A stretch of DNA of 64,000 nt, taken from positions 66,774-130,773 of the forward strand of contig JAEWPX010000030.1 in NCBI GenBank assembly GCA_023399375.1. Direction: 5' to 3'. This stretch comes from Pseudomonadota bacterium. Lineage in GTDB: Bacteria > Desulfobacterota > Desulfovibrionia > Desulfovibrionales > Desulfovibrionaceae. Under the pieces are notes generated by a model. It saw only the letters and a list, made by a program, of their open reading frames with translations. It did not search any database and had not been told where the DNA came from. Both the position numbers and the translations under genes were made by a program. Below are positions 25,521 through 35,038 of the stretch, one piece after another (within the stretch, counting starts at the first letter, position 1; each line of letters opens with the position of its first letter).

Positions 25521-27674
25521 TCACCGTATCTGAAACGCCGGGCAGGCAAGAATCGTCTCTTCCTGGCCGCACCGCAGCACGACGGTTCCCGGCGCGGCGG
25601 CTCCAGTGGCCGCGCCGTCGAGCGACAGGCGGGGATGGGCGAAGGATTCGAGCAGTGCCGCGCCGGTTGCGTCGAAATACAGTTTGAGCCCCTGGGACAG
25701 GCTCACGCGCCGGATTTCGACCTCCCGGACGGGTCCCGCGAAGCGCAGGCGCACGGAGTCCAGGCGGGAGGGAGGGATGAAGACGCGGTGCTCTTGGAGC
25801 TTGCCTGCGGCGAGGTCGAAGCGCGCGACGGATGCGTCCGCGCCGTCCGCGTCGGCGACGAGCACCTCGAGGCTCCCCTGCTCCCGGGGCAGCAGGGAAA
25901 GGGACAGCAGCGCCGCACTCCTGCACCGGTTGCGGTAGGCTTCGAGGGTGTCGCGGAGGAACTCGATGATGCGGGACTTGTGGCGGTTCTTATCCAAGGC
26001 CGCCCAGAGGATGCAGGCGTTGTCCGGCATTGTGGCCAGGGCGGCGGCGGAAAGCCTTCGCAGCCGCAACAACCCCCTGCAGTCGAGCGGCGCGTCCCGC
26101 AGGCCGTCCACGAAGGCCAGGAAATCGTCTTTGCGATGCAGGGCCTCGTGCAGCAGGGAGAGCAGGGTGTACATTTCCAGGGCCAGGGGCAGGGAGTTGA
26201 AATCCGGTCCTTGGAGGAATCCCAGGGAGGCCTTGAGCATGCCCGCATACCCTTCCTCGCTTGCGCCCTGCTCCTCGAACGGAATCGAAAAGATGCACAG
26301 CCCGAGCACGCCGGCCCGGAACTCGCGCACGCCTTGCGTGTTGCGTCCGTCGACGGTGGACCACTGGTGGGGGGAGAGATCGCAGATGCCGAAACCCTCC
26401 ATATTGCGTTCCAGCGGCGTTCCATGCTTGAGTTCCAGCATGGAGGCGTAGGGAAAGGAGATGGTCGGCTCGTCGATGAACCGGAAAATGAAGGTGATCG
26501 TCTCCAGGATGTCCGCCGGGGTCTCGCCGGGAAAACCGGCCACCAGGGGAAGGCTGCTCGTGATGCCCAGGCTGCTCGCCAGGCGCAGGGTGTCCACGGC
26601 CTGTTCGAGACTGTAGTTTTTGCCCATGAGGTTGACGACGGCCTGGGAACCGGACTCGAAGCCCCAGAACAACCACCGGCAGTGCGATTGGCGCATGTCG
26701 CGGAAGAGGTCCTCCGGGATGGGCACCCTGAAGGAGGACTGGGCGCCCCAGGCGGCGACGTCGTCGCGAAGCTCCAGCAGCATGTCGACGAGGGCGCGCA
26801 GATGCCGGATGTTGGCGTTGAGGATGGATTCGGAGAACTGGATTTCGATGGGATCCGTGATGCCGCTGTCGCGCAGCGCCTGCAGGTAGAGCGAGATCTC
26901 CTGGCGTACGGTTTCCAGGTTCCTGCTGCGGTAACGCGTGAAATTGACGTGCTCGTTGCAGAAGTTGCAGTGGTTTATGCAGCCGCGGCTACTGGCGATC
27001 CACAGGCGCGGCGGATAGTCGCGCATGGAAAACGGCGTGTACACGGCATGGCTGCGCGTGCGGGACAGGTCGGGCAACGCCGGCCGTCCCCCGTCCACGA
27101 TGCGCCCGTCGTCGTCCCGGTACAGAAAGCCGGGGATGGCGGTGCGCACGGAGCCGGTCCGTTCGAATTCGTGCAGGAACTCGCCCAGGCAGCTTTCGGC
27201 TTCGCCGCAGAGCATGGCGTCCGGGACAAAGATCGGATTGGACAGGTAGCCGGTATGGTATTCAAAGGGAAAGCAATCCGCGCCGCCGAAAAGGACGGGA
27301 GTCTTGGCGGTGTTGAGCGGCGCAAGCAACGTGCCGAGGACGAGGCTGGACAGGCGGTTGTAGTTGTTGACGCTGCAGCCGATCAGGGCAAAGGCCCCGG
27401 TGTCGCAGCCGGCGTCGCGCAGCCGCGTCTGGACGTCGTCGCGGTGCGACTCGAGGAAACGGCGCACGAACGCTTCGTCGAACCAGACGACATTGCCTTC
27501 CCAGGAACGTTTTTCCTCCGCAGTGGCGAGCGCGTAGAGGATCTGATTGAAATCGAGGACCGTAACCTGCCAACCGGCCTCCTCGATGATGCCCGCCACC
27601 AGGGCGAGGGAATACGGAATGCCGGTGACCGACCAGCCGGGTGCGTGGAGCAGGAGAAAACGCGTGTCGGCCAA
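25521..27674 (-). CDS. B12-binding-type radical SAM enzyme with beta-rich C-terminal domain
   Basis: A 717-residue protein. The N-terminal 180 residues are a cobalamin-domain-like fold (HAPGWSVTGIPYSLAL, FALIGCSVNNYN), then a radical SAM core with CINHCNFC and an IQFSESILNANI stretch matching the two radical SAM enzymes near 52-56 kb. The segment from about 480 is helical and the last 130 residues are strand-rich (VRLRFAGPVREVEIRR), like sugar-binding tails of neighbouring glycosyltransferases. The likely start is TTG at 27674, 5 bases after GGAGGA; a TTG at 27698 has no such site. Substrate unknown; a glycan or lipid-linked sugar is inferred. Confidence 0.82.
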   Translation of the reverse strand: MADTRFLLLHAPGWSVTGIPYSLALVAGIIEEAGWQVTVLDFNQILYALATAEEKRSWEGNVVWFDEAFVRRFLESHRDDVQTRLRDAGCDTGAFALIGCSVNNYNRLSSLVLGTLLAPLNTAKTPVLFGGADCFPFEYHTGYLSNPIFVPDAMLCGEAESCLGEFLHEFERTGSVRTAIPGFLYRDDDGRIVDGGRPALPDLSRTRSHAVYTPFSMRDYPPRLWIASSRGCINHCNFCNEHVNFTRYRSRNLETVRQEISLYLQALRDSGITDPIEIQFSESILNANIRHLRALVDMLLELRDDVAAWGAQSSFRVPIPEDLFRDMRQSHCRWLFWGFESGSQAVVNLMGKNYSLEQAVDTLRLASSLGITSSLPLVAGFPGETPADILETITFIFRFIDEPTISFPYASMLELKHGTPLERNMEGFGICDLSPHQWSTVDGRNTQGVREFRAGVLGLCIFSIPFEEQGASEEGYAGMLKASLGFLQGPDFNSLPLALEMYTLLSLLHEALHRKDDFLAFVDGLRDAPLDCRGLLRLRRLSAAALATMPDNACILWAALDKNRHKSRIIEFLRDTLEAYRNRCRSAALLSLSLLPREQGSLEVLVADADGADASVARFDLAAGKLQEHRVFIPPSRLDSVRLRFAGPVREVEIRRVSLSQGLKLYFDATGAALLESFAHPRLSLDGAATGAAAPGTVVLRCGQEETILACPAFQIR

Positions 27675-27948
27675 GGTGTCCTCCCTCGATCGGCGCAACG
27701 GAACCGGGCGCGCCCGGGGCGCGCGGCGGCCGGCGCATGGTTTGCTTTCCTATCGGTGCTGCAGTCCTACCCGTAATCCGTGCAACCGGCCATGGCAACT
27801 CCGACCGATGTCCGGCCGCCTTACGCCTCAAGTCGGACCGTGCACCACGCCCCCCGGGGTCAGGCTTGAGTTAATTCTTGGGCTGGATTAATTTTAGTAA
27901 GGAAGTCAGACGAATGTCCCGATGCGCAATACCGGAGGCGCTCAGGCG

Positions 27949-28965
27949 ATGACCGCCCCCCTCGTCTCCCTCATCGTACCCACCCGCAACCGGCGGGCGC
28001 GGCTGCGACAGGCCGTGGCCAGCATTCTGGCCCAGACCCACCCCCGGCTGGAAGTGCTCGTGATAAACGACGGCGGGCAGGATGTGACGCCGGTCCTGGA
28101 CCGTTTCGGCGATCCGCGCGTCCGCGCCCTGCGCCTGTCGCGGCCCGGCGAGCGCTGTCGCGCCCGCAATCTCGGCCTGGAGCTGGCCCGGGGGACGTAC
28201 ATCGGCTACCTGGACGATGACGACCGCCTGGATCCGGAACACGTCGCCGTCTGCGTCGCCGGCCTGGAAAAGGGCGCGGACGTCGTCTACACGGCGGCCC
28301 GCCGGGCCGTGGAGGAGCGCCGGGGCAGGCGCTGGCGCGTGACGCGCCGGGAAACGGCCTACGCCGAGCCCTTCGACGCCCGGCGGCTGCTCCTCGAAAA
28401 CTACATCCCGATCCTCGCCGTCATGCATCGGGCCAGCTGCCTGGACAGGGTCGCGCCCTTCGATCCCGACGTTCCCCGCACCGAGGACTGGGACTTCTGG
28501 ATCCGCCTGTCCCGGGAATATCCCTTCGTCTTTCTGGATCGGGAAACCTGTGAATTCTCCTGGCGCGACGCCGGCACCAGCATGAGCGGCCGCCAGGAGC
28601 CCTTTGCCTGGGCCGCCCTCAACATGTTCTACAAGTACGCGCCGTACGTCGGGAACGACCCTGCGGTGGCGCAAAAGCACCGTTCCGTGATCGTCGGCGG
28701 CCTGGCGATCCTTTGCCGCGCGCTGGACGCCTGGAGCGGGCCTGCGTCACATTGCGCCCGGGAAATTTTCGCCGTAGAGGACTTGGAGACGGTGATGCGC
28801 CGCAGCAGATGGCTGTTGTGGCGCTATCCCGGCTTTCGCCGGGGCTTCCACCATCTGCTGGCAAGACTCGAACGGCTCTGCGGCGAGACGCAACTGGCGC
28901 AGGCCCGGCTGCTCGCCTGGCCCGAGCCCCAACCCCGGACCGAAGCCGGTGTGGAAGGCCCCTGA
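27949..28965 (+). CDS. GT2 glycosyltransferase
   Basis: A 338-residue GT-A enzyme with SLIVPTRNRRARLRQAV at the start, VLVINDGGQDVT, and the DXD-bearing YLDDDDRLDPEH. TEDWDFWIRLS supplies the usual catalytic acidic residue. No membrane spans. GGAGG lies about 10 bases before the ATG at 27949. The next gene starts at the last base of its stop (TGATG), so they are coupled. It heads a plus-strand run of ten genes, though a possible sigma-54 promoter at 32.55 kb may divide the run. Confidence 0.88.
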   Translation: MTAPLVSLIVPTRNRRARLRQAVASILAQTHPRLEVLVINDGGQDVTPVLDRFGDPRVRALRLSRPGERCRARNLGLELARGTYIGYLDDDDRLDPEHVAVCVAGLEKGADVVYTAARRAVEERRGRRWRVTRRETAYAEPFDARRLLLENYIPILAVMHRASCLDRVAPFDPDVPRTEDWDFWIRLSREYPFVFLDRETCEFSWRDAGTSMSGRQEPFAWAALNMFYKYAPYVGNDPAVAQKHRSVIVGGLAILCRALDAWSGPASHCAREIFAVEDLETVMRRSRWLLWRYPGFRRGFHHLLARLERLCGETQLAQARLLAWPEPQPRTEAGVEGP

Positions 28966-30212
28966 TGCGCATACTGTTTTCCAACCCGCCCTGGTTCGCG
29001 CAAGAGGGGACGCGCTGGGGAGTGCGGGCCGGCTCGCGTTGGCCGTTCACCGGCCCGGCAGGCATGACCTATCTGCCCTTTCCCTTCCTCATGGCCGGCG
29101 CGGCCGCTTTTCTCAGGTCCCAGGGACACGACGTCCGGCTGGCGGATTCCATCGCCACCCGGGAAAGCGACGCGTCCTGGCTGGCGCGCCTTCACGAGGG
29201 GCGTTTCGATTACATCGTTCTGGAAACGAGCACGCCGAGCATCGGTTCGGACCTGGAATACGCCAGGAAGGCCGCCGACCACGGCAAAGTGGTCCTGTGC
29301 GGCCCCCACGCCACGGTCTTCGCCCGGGAGATCCTCGCGGCCCATCCCTACGTCTTCGCCGTGCTCCAGGGCGAGTACGAGCTTGGCGCGGCGCGCCTGC
29401 TGCGGGAAGGAAACCCCGGCATCTACCCCATGGAACTCGTGGAGGACCTGGACGCGCTGCCCGATCCCCTGCGCGATTCCACGGTCTACCGCTACAACGA
29501 CCGCTTCCCCAACACGCCCGAGGGTCCCTGCCTGCAGGTCATGGCCAGCCGGGGCTGCCCCTTCGGCTGCATCTTCTGCCTGTGGCCGCAGGTCATGTTC
29601 GGCGGGCGCAGGTTCCGGCCGCGTTCGGCCAGGAGGGTGCTGGCGGAAATCAAGGACTGTCTGCGGCGCTTTCCGCGCTTCACCAGCCTTTACTTCGACG
29701 ACGACACCTTCAACATCGGCAAGCCGCGCCTCCTGGAGCTGTGCCGGGGCCTGGGCGGCCTGGGCCTGCCCTGGTCGGCCATGTGCCGGGCCGACACCAG
29801 CGACGCCGAAACCTGGCGGGCCATGCGCGAAAGCGGCTGCTACGCCGTGAAGCTCGGCCTGGAAAGCGGCAGCCAGGCCCTGGTGGACCGCTGCGGCAAG
29901 GGCCTGAACCTGGGCAAGGTGCGCGAAACCGTGGCCCTGCTCCAGTCGCTGGGCATCTTCGTCCACGTCACCTACACCTGGGGCCTTCCCGGAGAAACCC
30001 CGGAAACGATCGAGGAAACGCGGCGTTTCCACGAGGCCCTGGCCCCGGACAGCTGGCAGGAAAGCATGTGCACGCCCTTCCCGGGCACGGATTTCTACAA
30101 GTTGTACGCAGAAGTAAACGGCCCGCCCCCGAAGGACTGGACGCGCTACGACGGCGCCAAGTCCCTGGAGTGCGATTCCTGCTCCCGGTTGTCCCGGGGC
30201 GCGAAATCCTGA
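28965..30212 (+). CDS. B12-binding-type radical SAM enzyme
   Basis: A 415-residue enzyme. The N-terminal 150 residues are the B12-domain-like part (YLPFPFLMAGAAAFLRSQGHDV, then VVLCGPHATVFA). The radical SAM core has CPFGCIFC with the standard spacing, YFDDDTFNIGKP and KLGLESGSQALVDRC, and GLPGETPETIEETRRF near the end. This group resembles HpnP/BchE-like proteins, most of unknown function. It lacks the long C-terminal extensions of the enzymes at 25.5 and 52-56 kb and belongs to another branch. It is made together with the GT2 gene before it and probably modifies a sugar or lipid of the same glycan. Confidence 0.84.
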   Translation: MRILFSNPPWFAQEGTRWGVRAGSRWPFTGPAGMTYLPFPFLMAGAAAFLRSQGHDVRLADSIATRESDASWLARLHEGRFDYIVLETSTPSIGSDLEYARKAADHGKVVLCGPHATVFAREILAAHPYVFAVLQGEYELGAARLLREGNPGIYPMELVEDLDALPDPLRDSTVYRYNDRFPNTPEGPCLQVMASRGCPFGCIFCLWPQVMFGGRRFRPRSARRVLAEIKDCLRRFPRFTSLYFDDDTFNIGKPRLLELCRGLGGLGLPWSAMCRADTSDAETWRAMRESGCYAVKLGLESGSQALVDRCGKGLNLGKVRETVALLQSLGIFVHVTYTWGLPGETPETIEETRRFHEALAPDSWQESMCTPFPGTDFYKLYAEVNGPPPKDWTRYDGAKSLECDSCSRLSRGAKS

Positions 30213-30258
30213 CGAATCCTTTTTCAAACGCGCCACGAGGCAAAGGGCGGTCGGCAGC

Positions 30259-31407
30259 ATGCGCATCTGTTCCGTGGTTACGGCCTGCATCCGCGAACGC
30301 GACAACCAGCTCGACCTCTACCACTGGTGGTCCACCCAGGGGCACGACGTCCTGGTGATCGGGCCGCGCCGCTCCGATCCCACCAAGGGCCTGCAGGAGG
30401 CCCCCCCTTCGGAAACCATGGGCCGGCTCCGCGTGGAGCGGGTGTTCGAGGACATCCCGGACATGTGGGGACCGCCGGAGCGATCCTTTGCCAAGGCCCG
30501 CGAGGTCTTTGTCGATTTTCGGCCGGACGTGCTCTGGGTCTGGCACGAGGCCAATTTTCCCTTCTCCCACCAGCTGGCCCAGGAGTTCAGCCCGCCCGTG
30601 CCCATGGTGCTCTACCTGGAGATCCCCACCCGGAAGATCATGGATCTGGCCCGCATCTTCGGCGAAGTGCCCTTCACCCTGTCCGCCGTGCTCCTCGACA
30701 AGCTGCGCGAAGCGGAGATGACCCGGCCCGGCACCTGGTTCCTCAAAATGGAGATTCCCGTGGGCACGGCCGCGCCCCCGTTCCTTCCCCGCGAGAAGCG
30801 GCTCAACCGGGGCATCTTCTGCGGCAGCCTGGGCTATCCCTACAAGGGACCCGACCAGTTCGAGGCGCTGGTCCCCCGGCTTTTTGCGGAAACGCCCATG
30901 GAGCGGCTGCTCATGGTCTCGCCCGGCAACGCCCGGGCCGTGGAGATCTATGAGAAATACCGCGACCGCTACCCCATCGACTTCGTGGAGAGCATGCCCC
31001 GCCAGCAGCTGCACGCGGAAATCGCCAGGAGCGCCTTCGGCTTCCATACGATGACCATCGAGTCCCCTGCCTCTTTCTGCGTGGAATGCATGGCCCTGGG
31101 TACGCCGTTTCTGGCGGCCGAGAGCGGGCTTGGCGGCGTCATCGAGGACGGGGTCACGGGGCTGCGCTCCGTGGACAACCTCAACCGCGCCCTGGCCGAC
31201 CCGGATTTTTACGCGGCCGTCCAATGCGGGGCCCATGACTACTATCTGCGCCACTTCTCCCTGGAAAGCGTGGGCTGGCGCACCCTGGCCCTCTTTCAGG
31301 GCATCCTGGACGGCAACCCGGCGGCGGTCTGGGAACGCCTGCGCTACCGTCCGGGGCAAACGCTCCCCCTGCCCGCCGAAGTCCTCGGCGCAGAGTCCGC
31401 GTCATGA
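30259..31407 (+). CDS. GT4-like glycosyltransferase
   Basis: A 382-residue GT-B protein. VVTACIRERDNQLDLYHWW begins the acceptor domain; the donor domain has RGIFCGSLGYPYKGPDQFE, LLMVSPGN and FGFHTMTIESPASFCVECMALGTPFLA, in which a glutamate (in VECMALG) fills the usual place of the second GT4 glutamate. It follows the radical SAM gene by 46 bases. Probably transfers one sugar to the growing glycan in the cytoplasm; donor unknown. Confidence 0.78.
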   Translation: MRICSVVTACIRERDNQLDLYHWWSTQGHDVLVIGPRRSDPTKGLQEAPPSETMGRLRVERVFEDIPDMWGPPERSFAKAREVFVDFRPDVLWVWHEANFPFSHQLAQEFSPPVPMVLYLEIPTRKIMDLARIFGEVPFTLSAVLLDKLREAEMTRPGTWFLKMEIPVGTAAPPFLPREKRLNRGIFCGSLGYPYKGPDQFEALVPRLFAETPMERLLMVSPGNARAVEIYEKYRDRYPIDFVESMPRQQLHAEIARSAFGFHTMTIESPASFCVECMALGTPFLAAESGLGGVIEDGVTGLRSVDNLNRALADPDFYAAVQCGAHDYYLRHFSLESVGWRTLALFQGILDGNPAAVWERLRYRPGQTLPLPAEVLGAESAS

Positions 31408-31453
31408 CGCCCCGCTGCCGTTCGCAACTGCACGCAAGGGCGTCGCGCTAGCC

Positions 31454-32395
31454 ATGGGCGTGCGGTTGGGATTCCAGATCCCCGTCATCGCCACTCACGA
31501 CGGGGCCGTTTGGGGCGACGAGGTGATGGCCATGGGGCTGGCCCGGGCTCTTGGCGACGCGGGCTCCTTCGCCTCCGCCGAGGTCTACGACCCGGTGCTC
31601 GTCCACGACAACCTCGACGTGCAGGTCGACCTGTACCCCGTGTCGGTGGTCCGCCGCACGAGCGTGCCGCGCCGGATATGGTGGGTCCAGGCCCGTGTCG
31701 ACGAGGACTGGGCCCGGTGCCCGGATTTCTCCGCGATTCTGGGCTACTATCACGGCTTTTTCGCCGCCTCGCCGGTCCTGGCCCGAAAACTGGCGGCGTG
31801 GGGCGCGCCGCCGGAGAGGATCGCGCTGTTGCCCATGTCCTGCGACACGAAGGCCTTCCGGCCCGTGGCGGCGCGCCCGGAGTTGGCCTGTTCCGTGGCC
31901 TTTTGCGGCAACGGCGGCATCCGCACGCGCCGAGAAGTGGCGGAATACCTCTTCCCCCTGCGCGCCCACGGCCTGGCCATCTGGGGCTCGGACTGGGACG
32001 CCTTTCCCGAACTGGCCCCGCACGTGCGGGGCCCGTTGCACCCCGCCCTCGTCCCGGCCCTGTACGCCTCGGCCGGGGTGGTGGTTTCCGTGCATTCCCC
32101 CTGGCACCGGGACAACGACGTCCCCACCAGCCGTTTGGCCGAGGCGCTCTCCTGCGGGGCGGCCCTTGTCTCCGACAGCCTGCCCTTCGCCCGGGAACGC
32201 TACGGCGACGCCGTGGCCTTTTGCGACGACGGCGCAGCCATGGAGCGCGCCGTGGCGGCGCTGCTGGCCGATGCCGGGGCGCGCGAACGGCTTGCCGGAC
32301 GCGGCCGGGAGCTTATGGAAACACGTCTCGGCTTTCAGGCGATGGCCCGGGACCTGCTCCCCCTGCTCGCGGGAGCGCAGGACATCCGCCCCTAG
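31454..32395 (+). CDS. CgeB-like glycosyltransferase
   Basis: A 313-residue protein of the short CgeB type. The donor domain shows SVAFCGNGGIRTRREV, LAIWGSDWDAFPELAP, VVVSVHSPWHRDNDVPTSRLAEALSCGAALVSD and a final helix LAGRGRELMETRLGF. The N-terminal domain is shorter than in typical GT4 enzymes. The ATG at 31454 follows a poor ribosome site, so expression may depend on the gene before it. It ends a sub-block; a 207-base gap with a sigma-54-like promoter follows. Confidence 0.75.
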   Translation: MGVRLGFQIPVIATHDGAVWGDEVMAMGLARALGDAGSFASAEVYDPVLVHDNLDVQVDLYPVSVVRRTSVPRRIWWVQARVDEDWARCPDFSAILGYYHGFFAASPVLARKLAAWGAPPERIALLPMSCDTKAFRPVAARPELACSVAFCGNGGIRTRREVAEYLFPLRAHGLAIWGSDWDAFPELAPHVRGPLHPALVPALYASAGVVVSVHSPWHRDNDVPTSRLAEALSCGAALVSDSLPFARERYGDAVAFCDDGAAMERAVAALLADAGARERLAGRGRELMETRLGFQAMARDLLPLLAGAQDIRP

Positions 32396-32551
32396 GCGGC
32401 ACGCCCAGGGCCCGCGCTTCCCAAGCGCCGGACAGCCCGTCGCTTGCCGTCTCCGCGCCGTGACCCCCTTTTCGCCGTCCGACGCGGCAGGCGGGCGTTC
32501 GCCCACCCGGGGGGTCCCGTTGCGGTCCGGTTTCGACCGAACAGCTTGCCA

Positions 32552-32567
32552 TGGCTTGCAAATTGCA
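32552..32567 (+). promoter_or_regulatory. Sigma-54-type promoter candidate
   Basis: The 16 bases TGGCTTGCAAATTGCA contain the invariant GG (32553-32554) and GC (32565-32566) with exactly ten bases between them and a full TTGCA -12 box; the -24 box matches five of seven. A transcript from here would start about 25 bases before the ATG at 32603. If real, the methyltransferase-to-GlfT2 block (32.6-38.9 kb) would need RpoN and an enhancer-binding activator. Confidence 0.5.
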
Positions 32568-32602
32568 TTTGGGCATAGCCAAACGCCCAAAGGAAGCTCC
32601 CC

Positions 32603-33244
32603 ATGAAACCCGTTGCACTCCCTGAAATCGGCCTGGACATGTGGGAATGGATCGTGGCGTGGCACAAGATCGGAACCCCCGTGCCGCCGCCCCCCATCGT
32701 CAAAGCCTTGACGATCGTCCTCTATGCCAAGGCCCTGGGCACCCCGGAGCTGGTCGAAACGGGCACCTTCCTGGGGCACACCCTTTTTTTCCTGAAAGAT
32801 TACTTCGAGCGGCTCCAGTCCATCGAGCTCGACCCGCAGCTGCATCAGGCGGCCTGCAAAAAATTCCAGCCCTACGCCCACGTCCGCCTCTGGCAGGGCG
32901 ATTCCACCGTGGTCCTGCCGGAAATCCTGGCCACCCTCACCCGCCCGGCCCTTTTTTGGCTGGACGGCCACTACTCCGGCGCAGGCACCGCCCGGGGCGA
33001 CCGCGACACCCCCATCCAACAGGAACTCGAGGCCGTGCTGGCCCACCCCGTGCCCGGCCATGTCATCCTCGTGGACGACGCCCGCGACTTCGGCACGGGC
33101 GACTATCCCCGCGTGGACGACATCCGGGCCATGGTCGCCGCGCGCCGGCCCGAATGGTCGTTCACCTTGCGAAACGACATCATGCGCATCCACGCCCCGG
33201 CCGCCATCCCCGCCGGCCAACTCAGCCTCGTGGAGCATCTGTAA
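32603..33244 (+). CDS. Class I SAM-dependent methyltransferase-like protein
   Basis: A 213-residue protein. LVETGTFLGHTLFFLKDYF is a motif I variant seen in glycan-locus methyltransferases, LQSIELDP is the acidic second strand, LFWLDGHYSG the fourth, and VPGHVILVDDARDFG follows. The family may be methyltransferases or SAM-fold proteins of unknown activity. AGGAAG precedes the ATG at 32603. It is the first gene after the sigma-54-like site. The DUF268 gene begins 6 bases after its stop. Confidence 0.75.
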   Translation: MKPVALPEIGLDMWEWIVAWHKIGTPVPPPPIVKALTIVLYAKALGTPELVETGTFLGHTLFFLKDYFERLQSIELDPQLHQAACKKFQPYAHVRLWQGDSTVVLPEILATLTRPALFWLDGHYSGAGTARGDRDTPIQQELEAVLAHPVPGHVILVDDARDFGTGDYPRVDDIRAMVAARRPEWSFTLRNDIMRIHAPAAIPAGQLSLVEHL

Positions 33245-33249
33245 CCGCC

Positions 33250-33981
33250 ATGCGAACGACGCCTCCTCCAAGAACGATCCCGCCCGAGCTGCTCGACGCC
33301 TATACCATGCAGGGCCGGGCCGTCGTCGGCGACTGGTATTGCAACGAAGTCATCGCGGACGGCGCTTCCCGGCGCTTCACCGCCGAACAGTTCGCGTCCT
33401 ACCTGGATCGGGCCGCCCGGGGGGAGAACGCGTATTACGGCGAAACGGACGCGTGGTTGCGGCAGGCCTTGCAAGCCCATCCCGTCGCGGGACGCGAAGT
33501 GCTCGTCTTCGGTTCCGTGCAGCCGTGGTATGAGGCCATGGCCCTGACGCATGGGGCGGCAAGCGTGGCGGTGCTGGACTACCAGCCCTGCCTCGTGGAC
33601 CATCCCCGGGTCCATTGGCTGGGCTATCCCGAATTGGCGCGCCGACCGCGGACGTGGCAGGCCGCGCTGTCCATTTCCTCCTTCGAGCACGACGGCCTCG
33701 GCCGTTACGGCGATCCCCTGGACCCGGACGGCGATCTCAAGGCCATGGCCAGGGCCGCGACGCTTCTCGCGCCCGGGGGGCTTTTGTACTTGTCCGTGCC
33801 CGTGGGCCGCGACACGGTCATGTGGAACGCCCACCGCATTTACGGCCGCGCCCGCTTGCCGCGCCTGCTGGCCCCGCTTTCGCTCGTGGCGGCCTTCGGT
33901 TTCGACGCGGCGCTGCAGGATGTCGCGCACCCCTCCGTCTACCAGCCGGTCTTCGTCCTGCGCAAGGAAGCGCAGCCGTGA
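33250..33981 (+). CDS. DUF268 protein (SAM-methyltransferase-like)
   Basis: A 243-residue protein of the DUF268 family, shown by SSFEHDGLGRYGDPLDPDG followed by LLAPGGLLYLSVPVGRDTV and WNAHRIYG. The family has a methyltransferase-like fold, lies in polysaccharide loci and has no proven reaction. A VLVFGSVQPWYEAMAL segment corresponds to motif I. The start at 33250 is 6 bases after the upstream stop, and its stop overlaps the GTG of the next gene (GTGA at 33978), so it is part of a tightly packed run. Confidence 0.85.
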   Translation: MRTTPPPRTIPPELLDAYTMQGRAVVGDWYCNEVIADGASRRFTAEQFASYLDRAARGENAYYGETDAWLRQALQAHPVAGREVLVFGSVQPWYEAMALTHGAASVAVLDYQPCLVDHPRVHWLGYPELARRPRTWQAALSISSFEHDGLGRYGDPLDPDGDLKAMARAATLLAPGGLLYLSVPVGRDTVMWNAHRIYGRARLPRLLAPLSLVAAFGFDAALQDVAHPSVYQPVFVLRKEAQP

Positions 33982-35033
33982 ACACGCCGCCGTTCGCCCC
34001 TTACGCGGCGCTGCACGCCGCCATGCGAAAGGGCGATTTGCCGCCGCGCTATCTGCTCTTCCACGTCCAGGACGGCGTCGGCGGCTATGCGGACCGCCTC
34101 AAGGGGTTGGCCAACGCGCTGCTTCTGGCCATGCTGCTCGATCGCGCCCTGCTCGTGCACTGGCCCGTTCCCGGCGCATTGCCCGGGGCGCTGCCCCCGG
34201 CCGGCATCGACTGGCGTCCGGAGGGCGCGGCCGGACTGGACCGCCTGCTTCCCTGGAACGCGACCCTGGCCTGGGACCGGGTCATGCAGGACGGCCCCGT
34301 CCCCTTTGTCAACGCCATCGACAGCGAGCGCCTCGACGGCCTGCTCCCGACCCTGCGGACGGAAGATATCGAAGCCCGCTGGTTCCACGGCCAACCGCTC
34401 GTGGCGCTGGCCAGCAATGTGTTTTTTTACGAGGCGCTGCTGGCCAACCCGCGCCTGGCGGAGAAAGCGCGCGTCCTCGGTCTCGGGACGGAGCGCTTCC
34501 TCTCCCGCCACTTCGGCGAGTTCTTCCGCCTGTGCTTCGGCGATCCCCTCGCCGCGGCGGCAACCCCCGTGGCCGTCCATGCCGCGCCGTTCGTGGCCGC
34601 GTTCCGGGATGCGGCGGCGCAGGGCCGGCGGGTCCTTGGCATCCAGATCCGCACCGGGGGCGACGGCGCCTGGGATGACCCCTGTTTTCTTCGCGTGGAG
34701 GAGGCCGAGGCGTTTTTCCGTCAGGCGTTGGCGCTGGAAGCGCCCGGAGAACCGCCGGCGCAGTGGTTTCTGGAAACGGATTCCGAGCGGCTCAAGGCCG
34801 AAGCGCGCCGGCGCTTCGGCCGACGCATCCTGACCACGGACTGGCCGGTCAGCCATATCGACCGCAGCGCCGACCGCGGGCTGCGCGACATGGAACGCGT
34901 CATCGCCAAGCACCTGCTGCTGGCGGCTTGCGACGCACTGCTCGTGGGGGCCGGCGGCTTCGGGCGCACGGCGGCCTGGCTCGGCGGGATTGCCTGGCGC
35001 GGCTTTCCCGATTTCGCGCCGCAACGGGGCTAG
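33978..35033 (+). CDS. Fucosyltransferase-like protein
   Basis: A 351-residue protein that looks like the fucosyltransferase GT-B group (GT11/GT37/NodZ clan): VQDGVGGYADRLKGLANALLLAMLLDRALLVHW near residues 30-60 corresponds to the first conserved block, VLGIQIRTGGDG (around 218) to the GDP-fucose-binding arginine block, and a late FLETDSERLK block supports it. Family members use GDP-fucose or similar GDP-deoxysugars. GTG at 33978 with AGGAAG upstream and the GTGA overlap decide the start. GDP-sugar genes that could feed it lie in the AT-rich block at 39-47 kb, but no direct link is shown. Confidence 0.65.
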   Translation: MNTPPFAPYAALHAAMRKGDLPPRYLLFHVQDGVGGYADRLKGLANALLLAMLLDRALLVHWPVPGALPGALPPAGIDWRPEGAAGLDRLLPWNATLAWDRVMQDGPVPFVNAIDSERLDGLLPTLRTEDIEARWFHGQPLVALASNVFFYEALLANPRLAEKARVLGLGTERFLSRHFGEFFRLCFGDPLAAAATPVAVHAAPFVAAFRDAAAQGRRVLGIQIRTGGDGAWDDPCFLRVEEAEAFFRQALALEAPGEPPAQWFLETDSERLKAEARRRFGRRILTTDWPVSHIDRSADRGLRDMERVIAKHLLLAACDALLVGAGGFGRTAAWLGGIAWRGFPDFAPQRG

Positions 35034-35038
35034 CCGTC

